Shown here one piece after another: positions 42,777-52,681 of a stretch of DNA of 64,000 nucleotides; the first letter of the stretch is position 1; the number at the start of each line of letters is the position of its first letter. A program made the translations under genes and the position numbers. The notes below the pieces were generated by a model. That model did no database searches, had not been told where the DNA came from, and saw only the letters and a list, made by a program, of their open reading frames with translations. This DNA is from Chloroflexota bacterium (GTDB taxonomy: Bacteria > Chloroflexota > Dehalococcoidia > Dehalococcoidales > UBA2162), in the NCBI GenBank assembly GCA_016190825.1, contig JACPPV010000023.1, forward strand, positions 1 through 64,000, given 5' to 3'.

Positions 42777-42801
42777 AGCTTGTCCCGTACCGTGATACGG
42801 G
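42777..42801. repeat. 24-25 bp nested palindromic module (reverse orientation)
   Basis: agcttgtcccgtaccgtgatacggg in a 'cattcccgcga..gagaatgac' repeat. Confidence 0.7.
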
Positions 42802-42972
42802 GCAGAGAATGACAAGTTTTATGTATCCTGTTATCGCGAGCACATTCGGTTCGCTCAATGCGAGCTACGCGAAACAATCCATCTCAAGCAGCAATCGCAC
42901 GGATTGCTTTGTCCCGACAGGTGGGGGACTCGCATATGCTGAATTATGTAAATGGTCTTGCAGCTCAGGATG

Positions 42973-43368
42973 CTAACGCACCCGGTAACGCAGGGCAATT
43001 TCACGCGGAAGGCCGAAAGATATGGAGTTATCGAAATAAAGGGTATATGTACCGTCCTTCTGTGCCCTCACCTCAAAACTCTGTCCGCCAACAATCCGCA
43101 CGTTGCCGTAGACGAGTCCTCCGTCCGGATCATTTATGTAGAAATCTATTGTATTCTCCTGCCCGGAGACGGTGACCAAGCCATCTACAGTGTGCTGTGC
43201 CCGCAATACGACACTGACCGTGTGTTTCTCGCCCGGGTTGACGGTAAAGCTGGTCTCGATGAACGAAGCTGAGGTTCCTCCTCCCGGCAACGGGGCACAC
43301 CCTGCCAGCGCACTCGCAGCAACCATAACAAGTAGCAGCATCAACTGAACCGCCGTTTTTACAGTCAT
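42973..43368 (-). CDS. Lipoprotein with emp24/GOLD-like domain
   Basis: Lipobox LAGC; FTVNPGEKHTVSVVLRAQHTVDGLVTVSGQENTIDFYINDPDGGLVYGNVRIVGGQSFEVRAQKDGTYTLYFDNSISFGLPREIALRYRV. Confidence 0.65.
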   Translation of the reverse strand: MTVKTAVQLMLLLVMVAASALAGCAPLPGGGTSASFIETSFTVNPGEKHTVSVVLRAQHTVDGLVTVSGQENTIDFYINDPDGGLVYGNVRIVGGQSFEVRAQKDGTYTLYFDNSISFGLPREIALRYRVR

Positions 43369-43513
43369 ATAAACATTCCTTGAGAAGTTTGCACCACGGA
43401 CAAAGACTATTATATCAAAGTATCACAACATTTGAGAGCAAAGACCATTAGTTGACATATTTACACATCTCGATTATTATTGTCGCAGTAGACAGCCATC
43501 GCAAGGAGCAGGG

Positions 43514-44212
43514 GTGAAGCGCAGTTCGGTACTCATAGCTGATGATGAGGAGCGCATTCGCAATTTTTTGAGCATGAAGCTCAAGACATCCGGCTATGAC
43601 GTGCTGACGGCGCGCGACGGCGTGGAAGCCCTGGAGTTGGTCCAGGCGCATGAGCCGGACCTGGTTGTGCTTGATATCCTCATGCCCAAGAAGGATGGTT
43701 TTGAAACGCTAAAAGAGCTGCGCACTTTTTCCAAGATACCGGTCATTATTCTTAGCGCCCGCGGCAGCAACTTTGACAAAGTGAAGGGGCTCAGCCTGGG
43801 CGCCGATGATTACCTCGAAAAGCCCTTTAGCCCCGATGAGCTGCTTGCCCGCATTGAGGCGGTGAGACGGCGTGCCCAGCCCGGCGACCAGACCAAGACC
43901 TTCGAGACCGTTTCCTTCGGCGATGTCACCATCGATTTCGAAAGACACGCAGTAAAGGTTAACGAAACGGAAGCCCGCCTGACGAGGATCGAGTGGCTTT
44001 TGCTCAGCGAGCTGGCACAAAACGCCGGCCGGCTTATGCTCTACAGTGAGCTCCTGTCAAAAGTATGGGGGCCGGAATACCGTGACGATGTCCAGATACT
44101 GAGGACCTGGATCAGCCGCCTGAGATACAAGATTGAGAAGGACCCCAACCGCCCTGAGATAATCCGCACAGTGCCCAAAGCAGGCTATATCATTGACCAC
44201 CCCCCTGCTTGA
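43514..44212 (+). CDS. OmpR/PhoB-type response regulator
   Basis: VLIADDEERIRNFLSMKLKTSGYDVLTARDGVEALELVQAHEPDLVVLDILMPKKDG; winged-helix C-terminus. GTG start. Confidence 0.93.
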   Translation: MKRSSVLIADDEERIRNFLSMKLKTSGYDVLTARDGVEALELVQAHEPDLVVLDILMPKKDGFETLKELRTFSKIPVIILSARGSNFDKVKGLSLGADDYLEKPFSPDELLARIEAVRRRAQPGDQTKTFETVSFGDVTIDFERHAVKVNETEARLTRIEWLLLSELAQNAGRLMLYSELLSKVWGPEYRDDVQILRTWISRLRYKIEKDPNRPEIIRTVPKAGYIIDHPPA

Positions 44213-44411
44213 TGCCACGGTCTGATTGCTCCCGGCATACCATGACCGGGGCTTTGCCTTTACCATTTTTTGCTCATTCTCGGAAAACTCATCCTCTTCA
44301 TCCGGGAATACCGAATACGAACCACTGTAAGGGTCCCGGTATGCCCTTGTCTCTGTCCGACTGCAGGGATTAGAATTAAACTAAAAAACTGGCTCCGAAT
44401 CAAGGTCTAAA

Positions 44412-44729
44412 ATGAGCGCCATAGACGATTTTGCCGCGCTGGTAGAAACGACCGACGTGGTGAGGCAGCTCCTAAAAAACATGAGGGAGGCGCCCGCCCG
44501 GTTGCTTGGTGACATCTGCCAGGAATACCGGGCGACCGGTCAGCCGGTGCCGGAGCACCGTATCAACTTGCCCGGCTACATCGGGGAGGCAGCGTTGAAG
44601 GCGCTCCAGGCACTGGGACTAATCAAACGAAAGCACGGGGACTGGTTGTCCCTTTTCTCTTATGAACCGACGACGGCCGGGTTGGAGCAGTACGAAAAAC
44701 TCGTGGCGGATGGTTACTACAAGAAGTGA
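44412..44729 (+). CDS. Hypothetical protein, possible winged-helix
   Basis: Intact 105-aa ORF; stop overlaps the GTG of the next ORF (GTGA). Confidence 0.5.
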   Translation: MSAIDDFAALVETTDVVRQLLKNMREAPARLLGDICQEYRATGQPVPEHRINLPGYIGEAALKALQALGLIKRKHGDWLSLFSYEPTTAGLEQYEKLVADGYYKK

Positions 44730-45585
44730 CCGGCGTGGAGGAATGGAGGAACGGCTTTATGGCAGAGAGATTTTCGACCGGTTTCACGGAAAACGATATA
44801 CGTTTCCTGGTTGAGACAACCGCCCCACAACTGCTGGGAAAAATCGGCACGGTTCAGGGTGACCCGGCAATTATCGAGGGAATGCTAGCCCGAAATGAAG
44901 ACCGATTATTTGAAGAACTAATGCGGATGGCTGGTCAGGGCTTTGTCAGCAGGATCAGCCCCCGCTTCTTCTTTGAAGTCTTGCTAAGGCGGGCCATCCG
45001 CGAGATGAAGATGCAGACCTATACAATTGAGAGAAGCGCCAGCCAGAGGATCTCGGTTTTCGATGCCCGAGAGGTGACCCGATTTTTTGACGACAAGGCG
45101 CTGATAAAATACCTGGCGGATATGCTTGCATCCTTCACCCGGACCGAAAGCTACACCCGGCCGCTGAGAGTGCGCAAAGGAATATGGCGAAAAGTCAGGT
45201 TCAGCGATTTAGATGTTGACAGCCTGGTCCGGCTTTGTGAAACGGTCGATGACGAACAAAGTTTACCCTGTATAAGCGAATCGGGGACCTGTGTCTTTTT
45301 ATCCTCGGCGTATTCCCCGAATACGCTATGCCCGCCCTTCCCGATGACTCAGCTCCCCGGTCGCCGTTTCACTTTTCCCGCAGGCTGAAAAGGTCATCTG
45401 CGGATTATGAGACGGACGGGCGACACTTTTACCGGCTGGCAAGGGAACACTGGAATGCCCGCATCCTGCAGATGGATGACATCCTGGCTCAGTTAGAAGA
45501 GAAGTTCCATCTGGCAAGAAAGCCGCTGAACTATATCTCGGAACACTACCTGCTGTTCAGGAAGATGTTCCTTTCACCGCCCTGA
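44726..45585 (+). pseudogene. Hypothetical protein with a -1 frameshift near 45267-45272
   Basis: Frame of 44726-45388 reads sensibly to ...VDDEQSLP; thereafter the -1 frame reads LYKRIGDLCLFILGVFPEYAMPALPDDSAPRSPFHFSRRLKRSSADYETDGRHFYRLAREHWNARILQMDDILAQLEEKFHLARKPLNYISEHYLLFRKMFLSPP to the stop at 45585. Confidence 0.6.
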
Positions 45586-45697
45586 TGGAGGAAAGGAGTC
45601 TCAATTGCGTGGCTTCATTCCGGATTCTCCGACTCGTCAAGACCGGAATGACAGTTGGGATGCCTGAATTATTCAGAGAGCCTTGTGAGACAGTGCG

Positions 45698-46531
45698 CTA
45701 AATTTCGTTTTCGGTCAGCAGCCTTTGTATCTCGCTGCCCAGCTTCTGGCTTTCTTCATCGGTGAGCCTGAGGTTATTCTCCAGCTTTCTAATGGATTCG
45801 TCGATATCAGGGAAGTTTTGCCGGATGCGCGCTAGTTTTTCATTTTGTCGCCGTATTTCCTGCTCAATATCCGCTGAATCTATCTGCCAGTGAAATCTCT
45901 GGCTGAAGAAATCCAGCACTCGCTTCTTTGCGCCGGGGTCTTCCGTCCCAGCCAGGTAGAAGGGAATCGGCAGCCAGAACCGCACGGCAGGAATATTCCG
46001 TCTCTTGGCCGCCCAGAGGAGAAAAGTAGTCATCCGCGGTCTTCTCCCGCCCGGAGGTGTCTGGAAATCCCAATCACCCGCCAGGTCGTAACCGCTCAGA
46101 AGCCTCTTCGTCTCCGGCGAGTTGAAAGTTGCCATGATGGTACGTGCGGAGGTATGGGCGGTTAATGACGACATGCCGTTAATAGTGTAAATTTCCTGCA
46201 CCTGGCAGTGGTCGCGGGCAACATCAAGAATAAGACTGAGATACTGGTACCACTCGTAGTTTGGCGGCGGACTCTTGAAAATCACTAATTCCTGTTCCGG
46301 GCAGACATAGAAAGCGTTTTCCGGAAACTGCACCACGTTGTTTACGATATTGACCGTTCCCAGGGAGAAAAAGTCAACCGGGTCAATCTCAGCGAAACTC
46401 CGGCCATCCAGTTTCTTAATCAGATAATCAGCAATCTTCATGCCCAGTGTGCTGTTGTCATCGTTCCAGCTCACGATCATGGTTGAACGACTAAGTTCAG
46501 GCTGCCAGGAAAACTTGAGCAAGTCGCTCAC
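45698..46531 (-). CDS. PAC2 family protein (DUF75), paralog 1
   Basis: MIVSWNDDNSTLGMKIADYLIKKLDGRSFAEIDPVDFFSLGTVNI ... IYTINGMSSLTAHTSAR; C-terminal coiled coil. Confidence 0.8.
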   Translation of the reverse strand: MSDLLKFSWQPELSRSTMIVSWNDDNSTLGMKIADYLIKKLDGRSFAEIDPVDFFSLGTVNIVNNVVQFPENAFYVCPEQELVIFKSPPPNYEWYQYLSLILDVARDHCQVQEIYTINGMSSLTAHTSARTIMATFNSPETKRLLSGYDLAGDWDFQTPPGGRRPRMTTFLLWAAKRRNIPAVRFWLPIPFYLAGTEDPGAKKRVLDFFSQRFHWQIDSADIEQEIRRQNEKLARIRQNFPDIDESIRKLENNLRLTDEESQKLGSEIQRLLTENEI

Positions 46532-47412
46532 TGACCGGACTCTCCTTTTTTGAAAAGCTCGTCAATGTGCTCCTTTAGCCATTTTTCTTCTTCTTCCGTG
46601 ATTGCCTCAGTCTTCGGCTGAGCGGTCAGCTTTCTTTGTTCAACCCTGCCCTTCATTTCTTGGGGAAACTTATTGTAAATGCTTTCAATAAGCTCGTTCA
46701 TATGATGTCCCATTTCATCAAGATTATCGTAGCCGACGGGTATGCCCAGCAGACCGGTCAAAACATCAAGCACCGCTTTCGACGCGCGGGGATAGGGGAA
46801 AGGGGCGCCGGAAAGATAGTCCGGGATCTCCCCCATGAGACAGATCGCATCCAGCTTGCGCTTCCTGGCAAGCCCGAAAACGAGGCCGTTCAGGCCAGTA
46901 ATGCTGCCGCTGCCCCTGCCTTCGATATCGCTCATGCCGACGGTATTCCGGTAGCTCTTCAGTTCCCGGATCAGTTTCTCATCGCTCGCCGCTATCCAGA
47001 CTTTCGAATCCAAGGCATGGTGAGTGGCTGCGACTGCAGCCCCAAGCGTGTAGATCCGCCCGCAGCCGAACTTCTCCGCAACATCGAGCACCAGCTTGGC
47101 CAGCCGATATCCCTTCTTCCAGCCGCTATCCGGCGGCTGCTCTTCGCCAAGAAAAAAGATGTAGTCCTTCTCCCCGTACTTCTTGTGATAAAAGCGGCTG
47201 GTGGGGAACTCCATCGCCTCGAGGATGCCTCCTTTGATCATAACCCCGCTGGGGTAAAAGAAATCCCAGGGCTCGATTTCACCCAGGTATTCAGCCTGCG
47301 TCTGCGCCCTCAGAGTTTCAAGGGCAAGGAGGCCGATGTTCCCAATCCCGGACCAGCTTGCTACCATAGCCGGTTTCTGCATTAATGGTTCTCGGTCGAA
47401 CACTATACCCAC
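46528..47412 (-). CDS. PAC2 family protein (DUF75), paralog 2
   Basis: MVASWSGIGNIGLLALETLRAQTQAEYLGEIEPWDFFYPSGVMIKGG ... CGRIYTLGAAVAATHHALDSKVW ... LMGEIPDYLSGAPFPYPRASKAVLDVLTGLLGI. Confidence 0.88.
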   Translation of the reverse strand: MGIVFDREPLMQKPAMVASWSGIGNIGLLALETLRAQTQAEYLGEIEPWDFFYPSGVMIKGGILEAMEFPTSRFYHKKYGEKDYIFFLGEEQPPDSGWKKGYRLAKLVLDVAEKFGCGRIYTLGAAVAATHHALDSKVWIAASDEKLIRELKSYRNTVGMSDIEGRGSGSITGLNGLVFGLARKRKLDAICLMGEIPDYLSGAPFPYPRASKAVLDVLTGLLGIPVGYDNLDEMGHHMNELIESIYNKFPQEMKGRVEQRKLTAQPKTEAITEEEEKWLKEHIDELFKKGESGQ

Positions 47413-47568
47413 CGGTCACCTCCTACTGCTCTTCTTTTACTATTCTAAGCCCTAATTCCCATAAGGGCAAGGGTTGGGACGAAGAGGCCGTTCTTCTCGC
47501 GCGGACTTGGCAGCGGACCGAAAAATCTGCTATGCTAGTCCATCAATTTCTGCTGGAGGAGACCGAGG

Positions 47569-49119
47569 GTGAACCTGAAGCATATGCTGGCTGACCTGTC
47601 TCACCGGTTCAGTGACAGAACTGCGATCTCCCGCCAGGGGCGGAGTTTATCTTACGCTGAATTGGACGAAGAATCCAACAGGGTCGCCAATGCCCTGCTC
47701 AAGATGGGCATAGAAAAGGGTGACCGTATCGCTCTGCTCCTGAACAACAGCCTCGAGTTTGTCGTAACTTATTTTGGCATTGTCAAAACGGGCGCCATCG
47801 CCTGCCCGTTTGACCCGAAATACAAGATTGATGAATTGACTGCGCTCTTTGCCGACTGCGAACCAAGAGTGCTGGCCTCGGAAAGGACGGTCCTCGAACC
47901 ACTGTCTCCCTGCCTTGACCGGTTCAAGACTATCGAGCGCGTGATTGACCTGAGCTCGGAGCTTCAGGGGAAGTTTCTTACCTACCGGGAGATTGTATCT
48001 TCCAGCCCGGAAATACCGGTAGCGGTGGAGCCGGATGATGAGGACATCGCCCACATTGTCTACACTGCCGGTCCTTCGCTACACCCGCATGGTTGCGCCC
48101 TGACCCATCGCTCGGTACAAATGGAATCAATCATATCGGCTGAAGGATTCTGCATGACTGCGGATGACAATGTGCTGCTCTTTGCTTTGCCTTTACACCA
48201 CTCCGCCGGCCTGGTTATTCTCCTTACCACTGCCCTGAGCCAGGGCGCCAAGGTGGTGATGCTGGACGGATTATCCATGCCCGCCCTGACCGAGGCAATT
48301 GAGAAAGACAAGATCACCATTCTGATCGGCGTTCCCTTCATCTTCGAGTTGCTCGTCCGCGAGGCGCAGGAAGCCGGCATCAAGCACGACCTTCGCTCAC
48401 TGCGACTGTGCGCGAGCGGCGGGTCAGCGGTCTCGATTGACCTTACCGAACGATTCAAAAAGCTTTTCGGCTATACCATCGCCCAGTTCTGGGGTCTGTC
48501 CGAGGCGACGGCGCACGTTACCTGCCAGCTTCTTGACGGCAATGACGTCCCCGGCTCCATCGGACCGCCGCTGACAGGCTGGGAAGTGAGAGCCGTGGAT
48601 GAGTGCGGCCATGAGCTGCCGCCTAACCGGGAAGGCGAGCTGATCGTCAGGGGGCCGATAATGAAGGAGTATTACCGCCACCCGGAGGCAACAGCAGAGG
48701 TGATAAAGGACGGCTGGCTTTACACCGGTGATATCGGCCGGATTGATGAAAACATGAATGTCTTTATCACCGGGCGGAAGAAAGACATGATCATCATCAA
48801 AGGGCAAAACATCTATTCGAGCGATATCGAGACGGTATTGTGCCGCCATCCCAAGGTAGCTGAGGCGGCTGCCCTGAGTATCCCCGATGAGCTAAGGGGA
48901 GAGATTATCGGGGTGGCTATCGTCTTGAAATCCGGCGTAGAGGCCTCCGAGCACGAAATGAAACGGTTCTGCATTGACCACCTGGCCAATTACAAGGTAC
49001 CCAGGCAGTTCTTCTTCGTTGAATCGTTACCCGGGACAGAAGCGGACAAAATTGATAAAGAGGCTTTGCGCCGCCATCTGTCGCTGCCACCGGTCTTCCT
49101 CGATACCAGAACTTGCTAG
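47569..49119 (+). CDS. AMP-dependent acyl-CoA synthetase / ligase
   Basis: ANL-superfamily motifs: YTAGPSLHPHGCALTHRS, FWGLSEATAHVTCQ, YTGDIGRIDENMNVFITGRKKDMIIIKGQNIYSSDIE. Confidence 0.93.
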   Translation: MNLKHMLADLSHRFSDRTAISRQGRSLSYAELDEESNRVANALLKMGIEKGDRIALLLNNSLEFVVTYFGIVKTGAIACPFDPKYKIDELTALFADCEPRVLASERTVLEPLSPCLDRFKTIERVIDLSSELQGKFLTYREIVSSSPEIPVAVEPDDEDIAHIVYTAGPSLHPHGCALTHRSVQMESIISAEGFCMTADDNVLLFALPLHHSAGLVILLTTALSQGAKVVMLDGLSMPALTEAIEKDKITILIGVPFIFELLVREAQEAGIKHDLRSLRLCASGGSAVSIDLTERFKKLFGYTIAQFWGLSEATAHVTCQLLDGNDVPGSIGPPLTGWEVRAVDECGHELPPNREGELIVRGPIMKEYYRHPEATAEVIKDGWLYTGDIGRIDENMNVFITGRKKDMIIIKGQNIYSSDIETVLCRHPKVAEAAALSIPDELRGEIIGVAIVLKSGVEASEHEMKRFCIDHLANYKVPRQFFFVESLPGTEADKIDKEALRRHLSLPPVFLDTRTC

Positions 49120-49239
49120 GTCTTTAATCCGTGAATTCTCAAACAATCTAACCCGTCATATGCGAGACCATGCCGACAAAGTCAGGAGGCTTCAGCCCGA
49201 GGGCGAATCAATCCAGGCTGGCGAGAGTAGATTCCCGCT

Positions 49240-49264
49240 CCCGTATCACGGTACGGGACAAGCT
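49240..49264. repeat. 25-bp nested palindromic module
   Basis: cccgtatcacggtacgggacaagct inserted in 'gattcccgct|tcgcgggaatgac'. Confidence 0.75.
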
Positions 49265-49449
49265 TCGCGGGAATGACAATTGAGTGAGCTTGCCACGTCG
49301 CGGAGTTTACACTGACCCTGAACGTGGTAAAGGGGAATGTGCTCCTCGCAATGACGCCTTCGAGGTAGGCTCCTTGGATTCGAACTCACGCATTATTGTT
49401 AGGCTACGGGGGTCTAGCTAAAGGGGCAGGAACGTTCTATAATTATGAC

Positions 49450-50031
49450 ATGGAGAATGTCCGGTCTGCTTCGGATGTAGACCGTCTTGCCGAAAGTCTC
49501 GGCCCACTGCCCGAAGCGGTCGCCCGCCCTGTCCTAGTTGTCGTCAGCGGTTTGCCCGGCACCGGGAAGTCGTACTTCTGCGGTCGCCTTGCCGAAAGAG
49601 TGCCTCTGGCAGTCCTGGAAAGCGATACCCTACGAAAGGTACTATTCCCCGTACCCGCCTACACCGCCGACGAAAGTTTCCGGCTATTCCAGGCAATCCA
49701 TCACCTCATCGAGCGTCTCCTTAAAAAGGGCATTCATCTTGTCCTGGACGCGACCAATCTTTCAGAGCGGCACCGGGAATATCTTTATAGCATCGCCGAC
49801 CGCCTGGGCGTCAAGCTGGTACTGGCGCAGGTTGAGGCTCCGCCGGAAACGGTGCAGGCGCGTCTCCGGCGGCGTCTTGAAGAACGGGAGGGCAGGTCTG
49901 ATGCTGACTGGACCGTGTACGAGAAGATGAAAGAGTCTGCGGAGGCTATCCACCGCCAGCATTACGTGGTCGATACTTCCAGGGACGTCACTCCGGTACT
50001 GGATAAGATTGTGAAAGAAATTGAGCGCTAG
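49450..50031 (+). CDS. P-loop ATP-binding kinase-like protein (AAA_33 / zeta-toxin-like fold)
   Basis: VLVVVSGLPGTGKSYFCGRLAERVPLAVLESDTLRKVLF ... HLVLDATNLSERHREYLYSIADRLGVKLVLAQVEAPPETVQARLRRR. Confidence 0.8.
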   Translation: MENVRSASDVDRLAESLGPLPEAVARPVLVVVSGLPGTGKSYFCGRLAERVPLAVLESDTLRKVLFPVPAYTADESFRLFQAIHHLIERLLKKGIHLVLDATNLSERHREYLYSIADRLGVKLVLAQVEAPPETVQARLRRRLEEREGRSDADWTVYEKMKESAEAIHRQHYVVDTSRDVTPVLDKIVKEIER

Positions 50032-50094
50032 TATGCGCTTTGATTCAACTGTTCTACGCACATATTCTGTCTTTTCCTGTTGTAGGAGGTTCGA

Positions 50095-51591
50095 GTGGAT
50101 ATCAAGGTTATTACCGGTGAAATAGACAAGATCGAAGCCGGAGCTGTCATCGTGCCCTTTTTTGAAGAAGCAGAAGAGCCGGAAGGCGATGCAGCCGAGG
50201 CAGACCGGCTTCTTGAAGGCGCTATCACCCAGTTGGTCCGCCAGAAAGAAATAAAGGGAAAGCTGAACGAGGTTACAGTCATATACAGCTTAGGCAAGCT
50301 GCCGTCCGGCAGGGTGGTGGTTGCCGGCCTCGGCAAGAAGGCAGATGTGACGGTGAATAAAATCCGCAGCGCTGTTGCTGAAGCGTGCCGGCGCCTGCGT
50401 TCACGGGGGGTGGAAAGCGTTGCGGTACCGGCGCTCGGAAGCGGGGCAGCCGGAATTACCGACGCGGTATCGGCACAGGCTGTTACGGAGGGAGCTATCC
50501 TCGGGCTATATTCCTTCCGCAAGCATATGACGAAGCCAGCGGAGGGGGAAATCACACAGCTGATTATCTTTGCCCCAGACAGCGCCGGTCTTGCCGCCCT
50601 GCAACAGGGCTACGAGAAGGGCCGGATTCTGGCAGAGGCAGCCATCTTCGCCCGGGATATGGTTAACGAGCCTTCGAACCATATGACGCCTACCGCTATG
50701 GCCGGAATGGCTACCAGGCTTGCCCACACACACGGATTAGAGCTGACCATACTTGAGCGCGAGCAAATGCGAACGATGGGCATGGGGGCGATATTGGGGG
50801 TAGCTCAGGGCAGCGAACTGCCCCCGAAGTTTATTGTGCTCCGCTACAAGGGGACTGACAGCGGCGAGACCGATGTGGCGCTCATCGGCAAAGCAATAAC
50901 CTTTGACTCAGGAGGCATCTCCATAAAGCCGTCAGAAGGAATGGGCGATATGAAAGGGGATATGGCCGGCGGCGCCTCGGTGATGGCGGCGATGGGCGCT
51001 ATCGCCCAGTTCAGGCCGAAAATCAACGTCATGGCGGTTATCCCGGCTACAGAAAACCTCCCCAGCGGTAGTGCTTTCAAGCCGGGCGATATCCTGAAGT
51101 CGATGAGCGGCAAAACGATCGAGATTATCACTACTGATGCCGAAGGACGATTGACCCTGGCTGATGCCCTGGAGTATGCCAGGAAACAGGGCGCAAAGCG
51201 CGTCGTCGATATCGCTACGCTAACCGGCGCGGTCCGTGTTGCCCTGGGCACCGTCTGTACCGGCGCCTTCAGCAATAATAAAGAGATGGAAGACCGGGTA
51301 ATTGCCGCGGGAGCGGAAGCCGGCGAACTTGTTTGGCCCATGCCTATGTATGACGATTATAAAGAGCAAAACAAGAGCGAAGTGGCGGACCTCCAGAACA
51401 GCGGCGGGCGGAATGCCGGCGCCATTACGGCAGCGCAGTTCCTCGCCGAGTTCGCCGGCGATACGCCGTGGGTACACCTGGATATTGCCGGCACCAGCAT
51501 GAGTGACAAAGAGCGCGGCTATACCGTCAAAGGGGCAACCGGAGTACCGGTCCGCACGCTGGTGAATTTTGTTCTCGCCATGCAGAAATAG
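50095..51591 (+). CDS. pepA: Leucyl aminopeptidase (M17)
   Basis: LIGKAITFDSGGISIKPSEGMGDMKGDMAGGASVM; TTDAEGRLTLADALEYA. GTG start. Confidence 0.95.
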   Translation: MDIKVITGEIDKIEAGAVIVPFFEEAEEPEGDAAEADRLLEGAITQLVRQKEIKGKLNEVTVIYSLGKLPSGRVVVAGLGKKADVTVNKIRSAVAEACRRLRSRGVESVAVPALGSGAAGITDAVSAQAVTEGAILGLYSFRKHMTKPAEGEITQLIIFAPDSAGLAALQQGYEKGRILAEAAIFARDMVNEPSNHMTPTAMAGMATRLAHTHGLELTILEREQMRTMGMGAILGVAQGSELPPKFIVLRYKGTDSGETDVALIGKAITFDSGGISIKPSEGMGDMKGDMAGGASVMAAMGAIAQFRPKINVMAVIPATENLPSGSAFKPGDILKSMSGKTIEIITTDAEGRLTLADALEYARKQGAKRVVDIATLTGAVRVALGTVCTGAFSNNKEMEDRVIAAGAEAGELVWPMPMYDDYKEQNKSEVADLQNSGGRNAGAITAAQFLAEFAGDTPWVHLDIAGTSMSDKERGYTVKGATGVPVRTLVNFVLAMQK

Positions 51592-51679
51592 AATAAGACC
51601 TTTCCCGGAGGGCGCCCTTTGGCGTAACAGATGAGCAACATGGGGGAACTAGAGGTCAAGACCTGGAGGGATACAGCGC

Positions 51680-52411
51680 TTGATATTTGAGGCCTCGGAG
51701 TTTGTTTTCAAACCGCCGCCAGCGGTGGCACGGGCCAGGCGGATCCTGATAAAGCCTTCCGCCGTTTACCCGGCGGCATATCCGGTCACGACCAGCCGTG
51801 ATATTCTTTCGACCATAATCAGGGGCATCCGCCAGATGAGCGATGCCGATATCCTGATTCTGGAAGGCACTGCCACCGGCGGTTCTATCTACCCGGTATA
51901 TCAGACCCTCGGCTATGATTTCCCCCGGGTGTTGCTTCTCGATGTCCGGGATTCTATCCTGGTGGAGGTGGACAATCCTCTGGCAAAACCGCTGGCGGTG
52001 CCCACTTTTTGGGTACCGAATGTTATTCTCTCAAGCGATTACCTGATCACAGTAGCCCCGCTGAAAATTTTCCGCGGCAAAGCCAGTCTGAGTATAATGA
52101 ACCTCCTGACCATGCTCCCTCCCAGCAAATACGCGGGTGAAGCACCGGGAGGCTGGGGAGCGCTTTACGGCATGGGGATAGACAGGGTAATTGCCGACCT
52201 CTATTTTACCCTGCCCTTTGACATGGGTGTCATCGAAGCGCGTCAGAAATTCACCAGCGCCGATGATCCTCTCCAGGGAAAGATTGAAGAATGCGGCAAG
52301 ATATTCGTCGGTGAGCCTTTTGAGGTGGACTGCGAGGCTTCGGAAACGCTGGGATTGAGAACGGAATATCTCAACCTAATAAGGGAAGCCAGGACGACCT
52401 TCGAGGGGTAA
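51680..52411 (+). CDS. DUF362-family protein
   Basis: ARRILIKPSAVYPAAYPVTTSRDILSTIIRGIRQMSDADILILEGTA ... LITVAPLKIFRGKASLSIMNLLTMLPPSKY. Confidence 0.75.
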   Translation: MIFEASEFVFKPPPAVARARRILIKPSAVYPAAYPVTTSRDILSTIIRGIRQMSDADILILEGTATGGSIYPVYQTLGYDFPRVLLLDVRDSILVEVDNPLAKPLAVPTFWVPNVILSSDYLITVAPLKIFRGKASLSIMNLLTMLPPSKYAGEAPGGWGALYGMGIDRVIADLYFTLPFDMGVIEARQKFTSADDPLQGKIEECGKIFVGEPFEVDCEASETLGLRTEYLNLIREARTTFEG

Positions 52412-52419
52412 TGCCCAGG

Positions 52420-52598
52420 CTAGTACTAAGTTGCATAATTAAGCGTAACACATGTGCCGTTCATGGTGAGCTAGCCTGTCTTGAGCGAAGCCGAAGGAAA
52501 CCATCGTCGCGCCCTTCGACAGGCTCAGAGCCTGCCCCGTACTTGATACGGGGGCGAACGGTTTTGTTATGACGCCCTTTTAACCAACTAAGTACTAG
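52420..52598. mobile_element. MITE-like element copy D
   Basis: CTAGTACTAAGTTGCATAATTAAGC ... AACTAAGTACTAG; nested module at 52529-52552 in opposite orientation and a different site from copy C. Confidence 0.75.
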
Positions 52599-52681
52599 AG
52601 TGGTACTTACCAAATAATGTCAATAACGAAACACCATCATGACTGGAGGTTGGTGCCACATCACAACCTCACGATCCCGAG

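Noticed and set aside
45264-45272. Programmed -1 frameshift slippery site
   Set aside because: TTTACCC does not match the X_XXY_YYZ pattern and no strong downstream pseudoknot was identified by eye.
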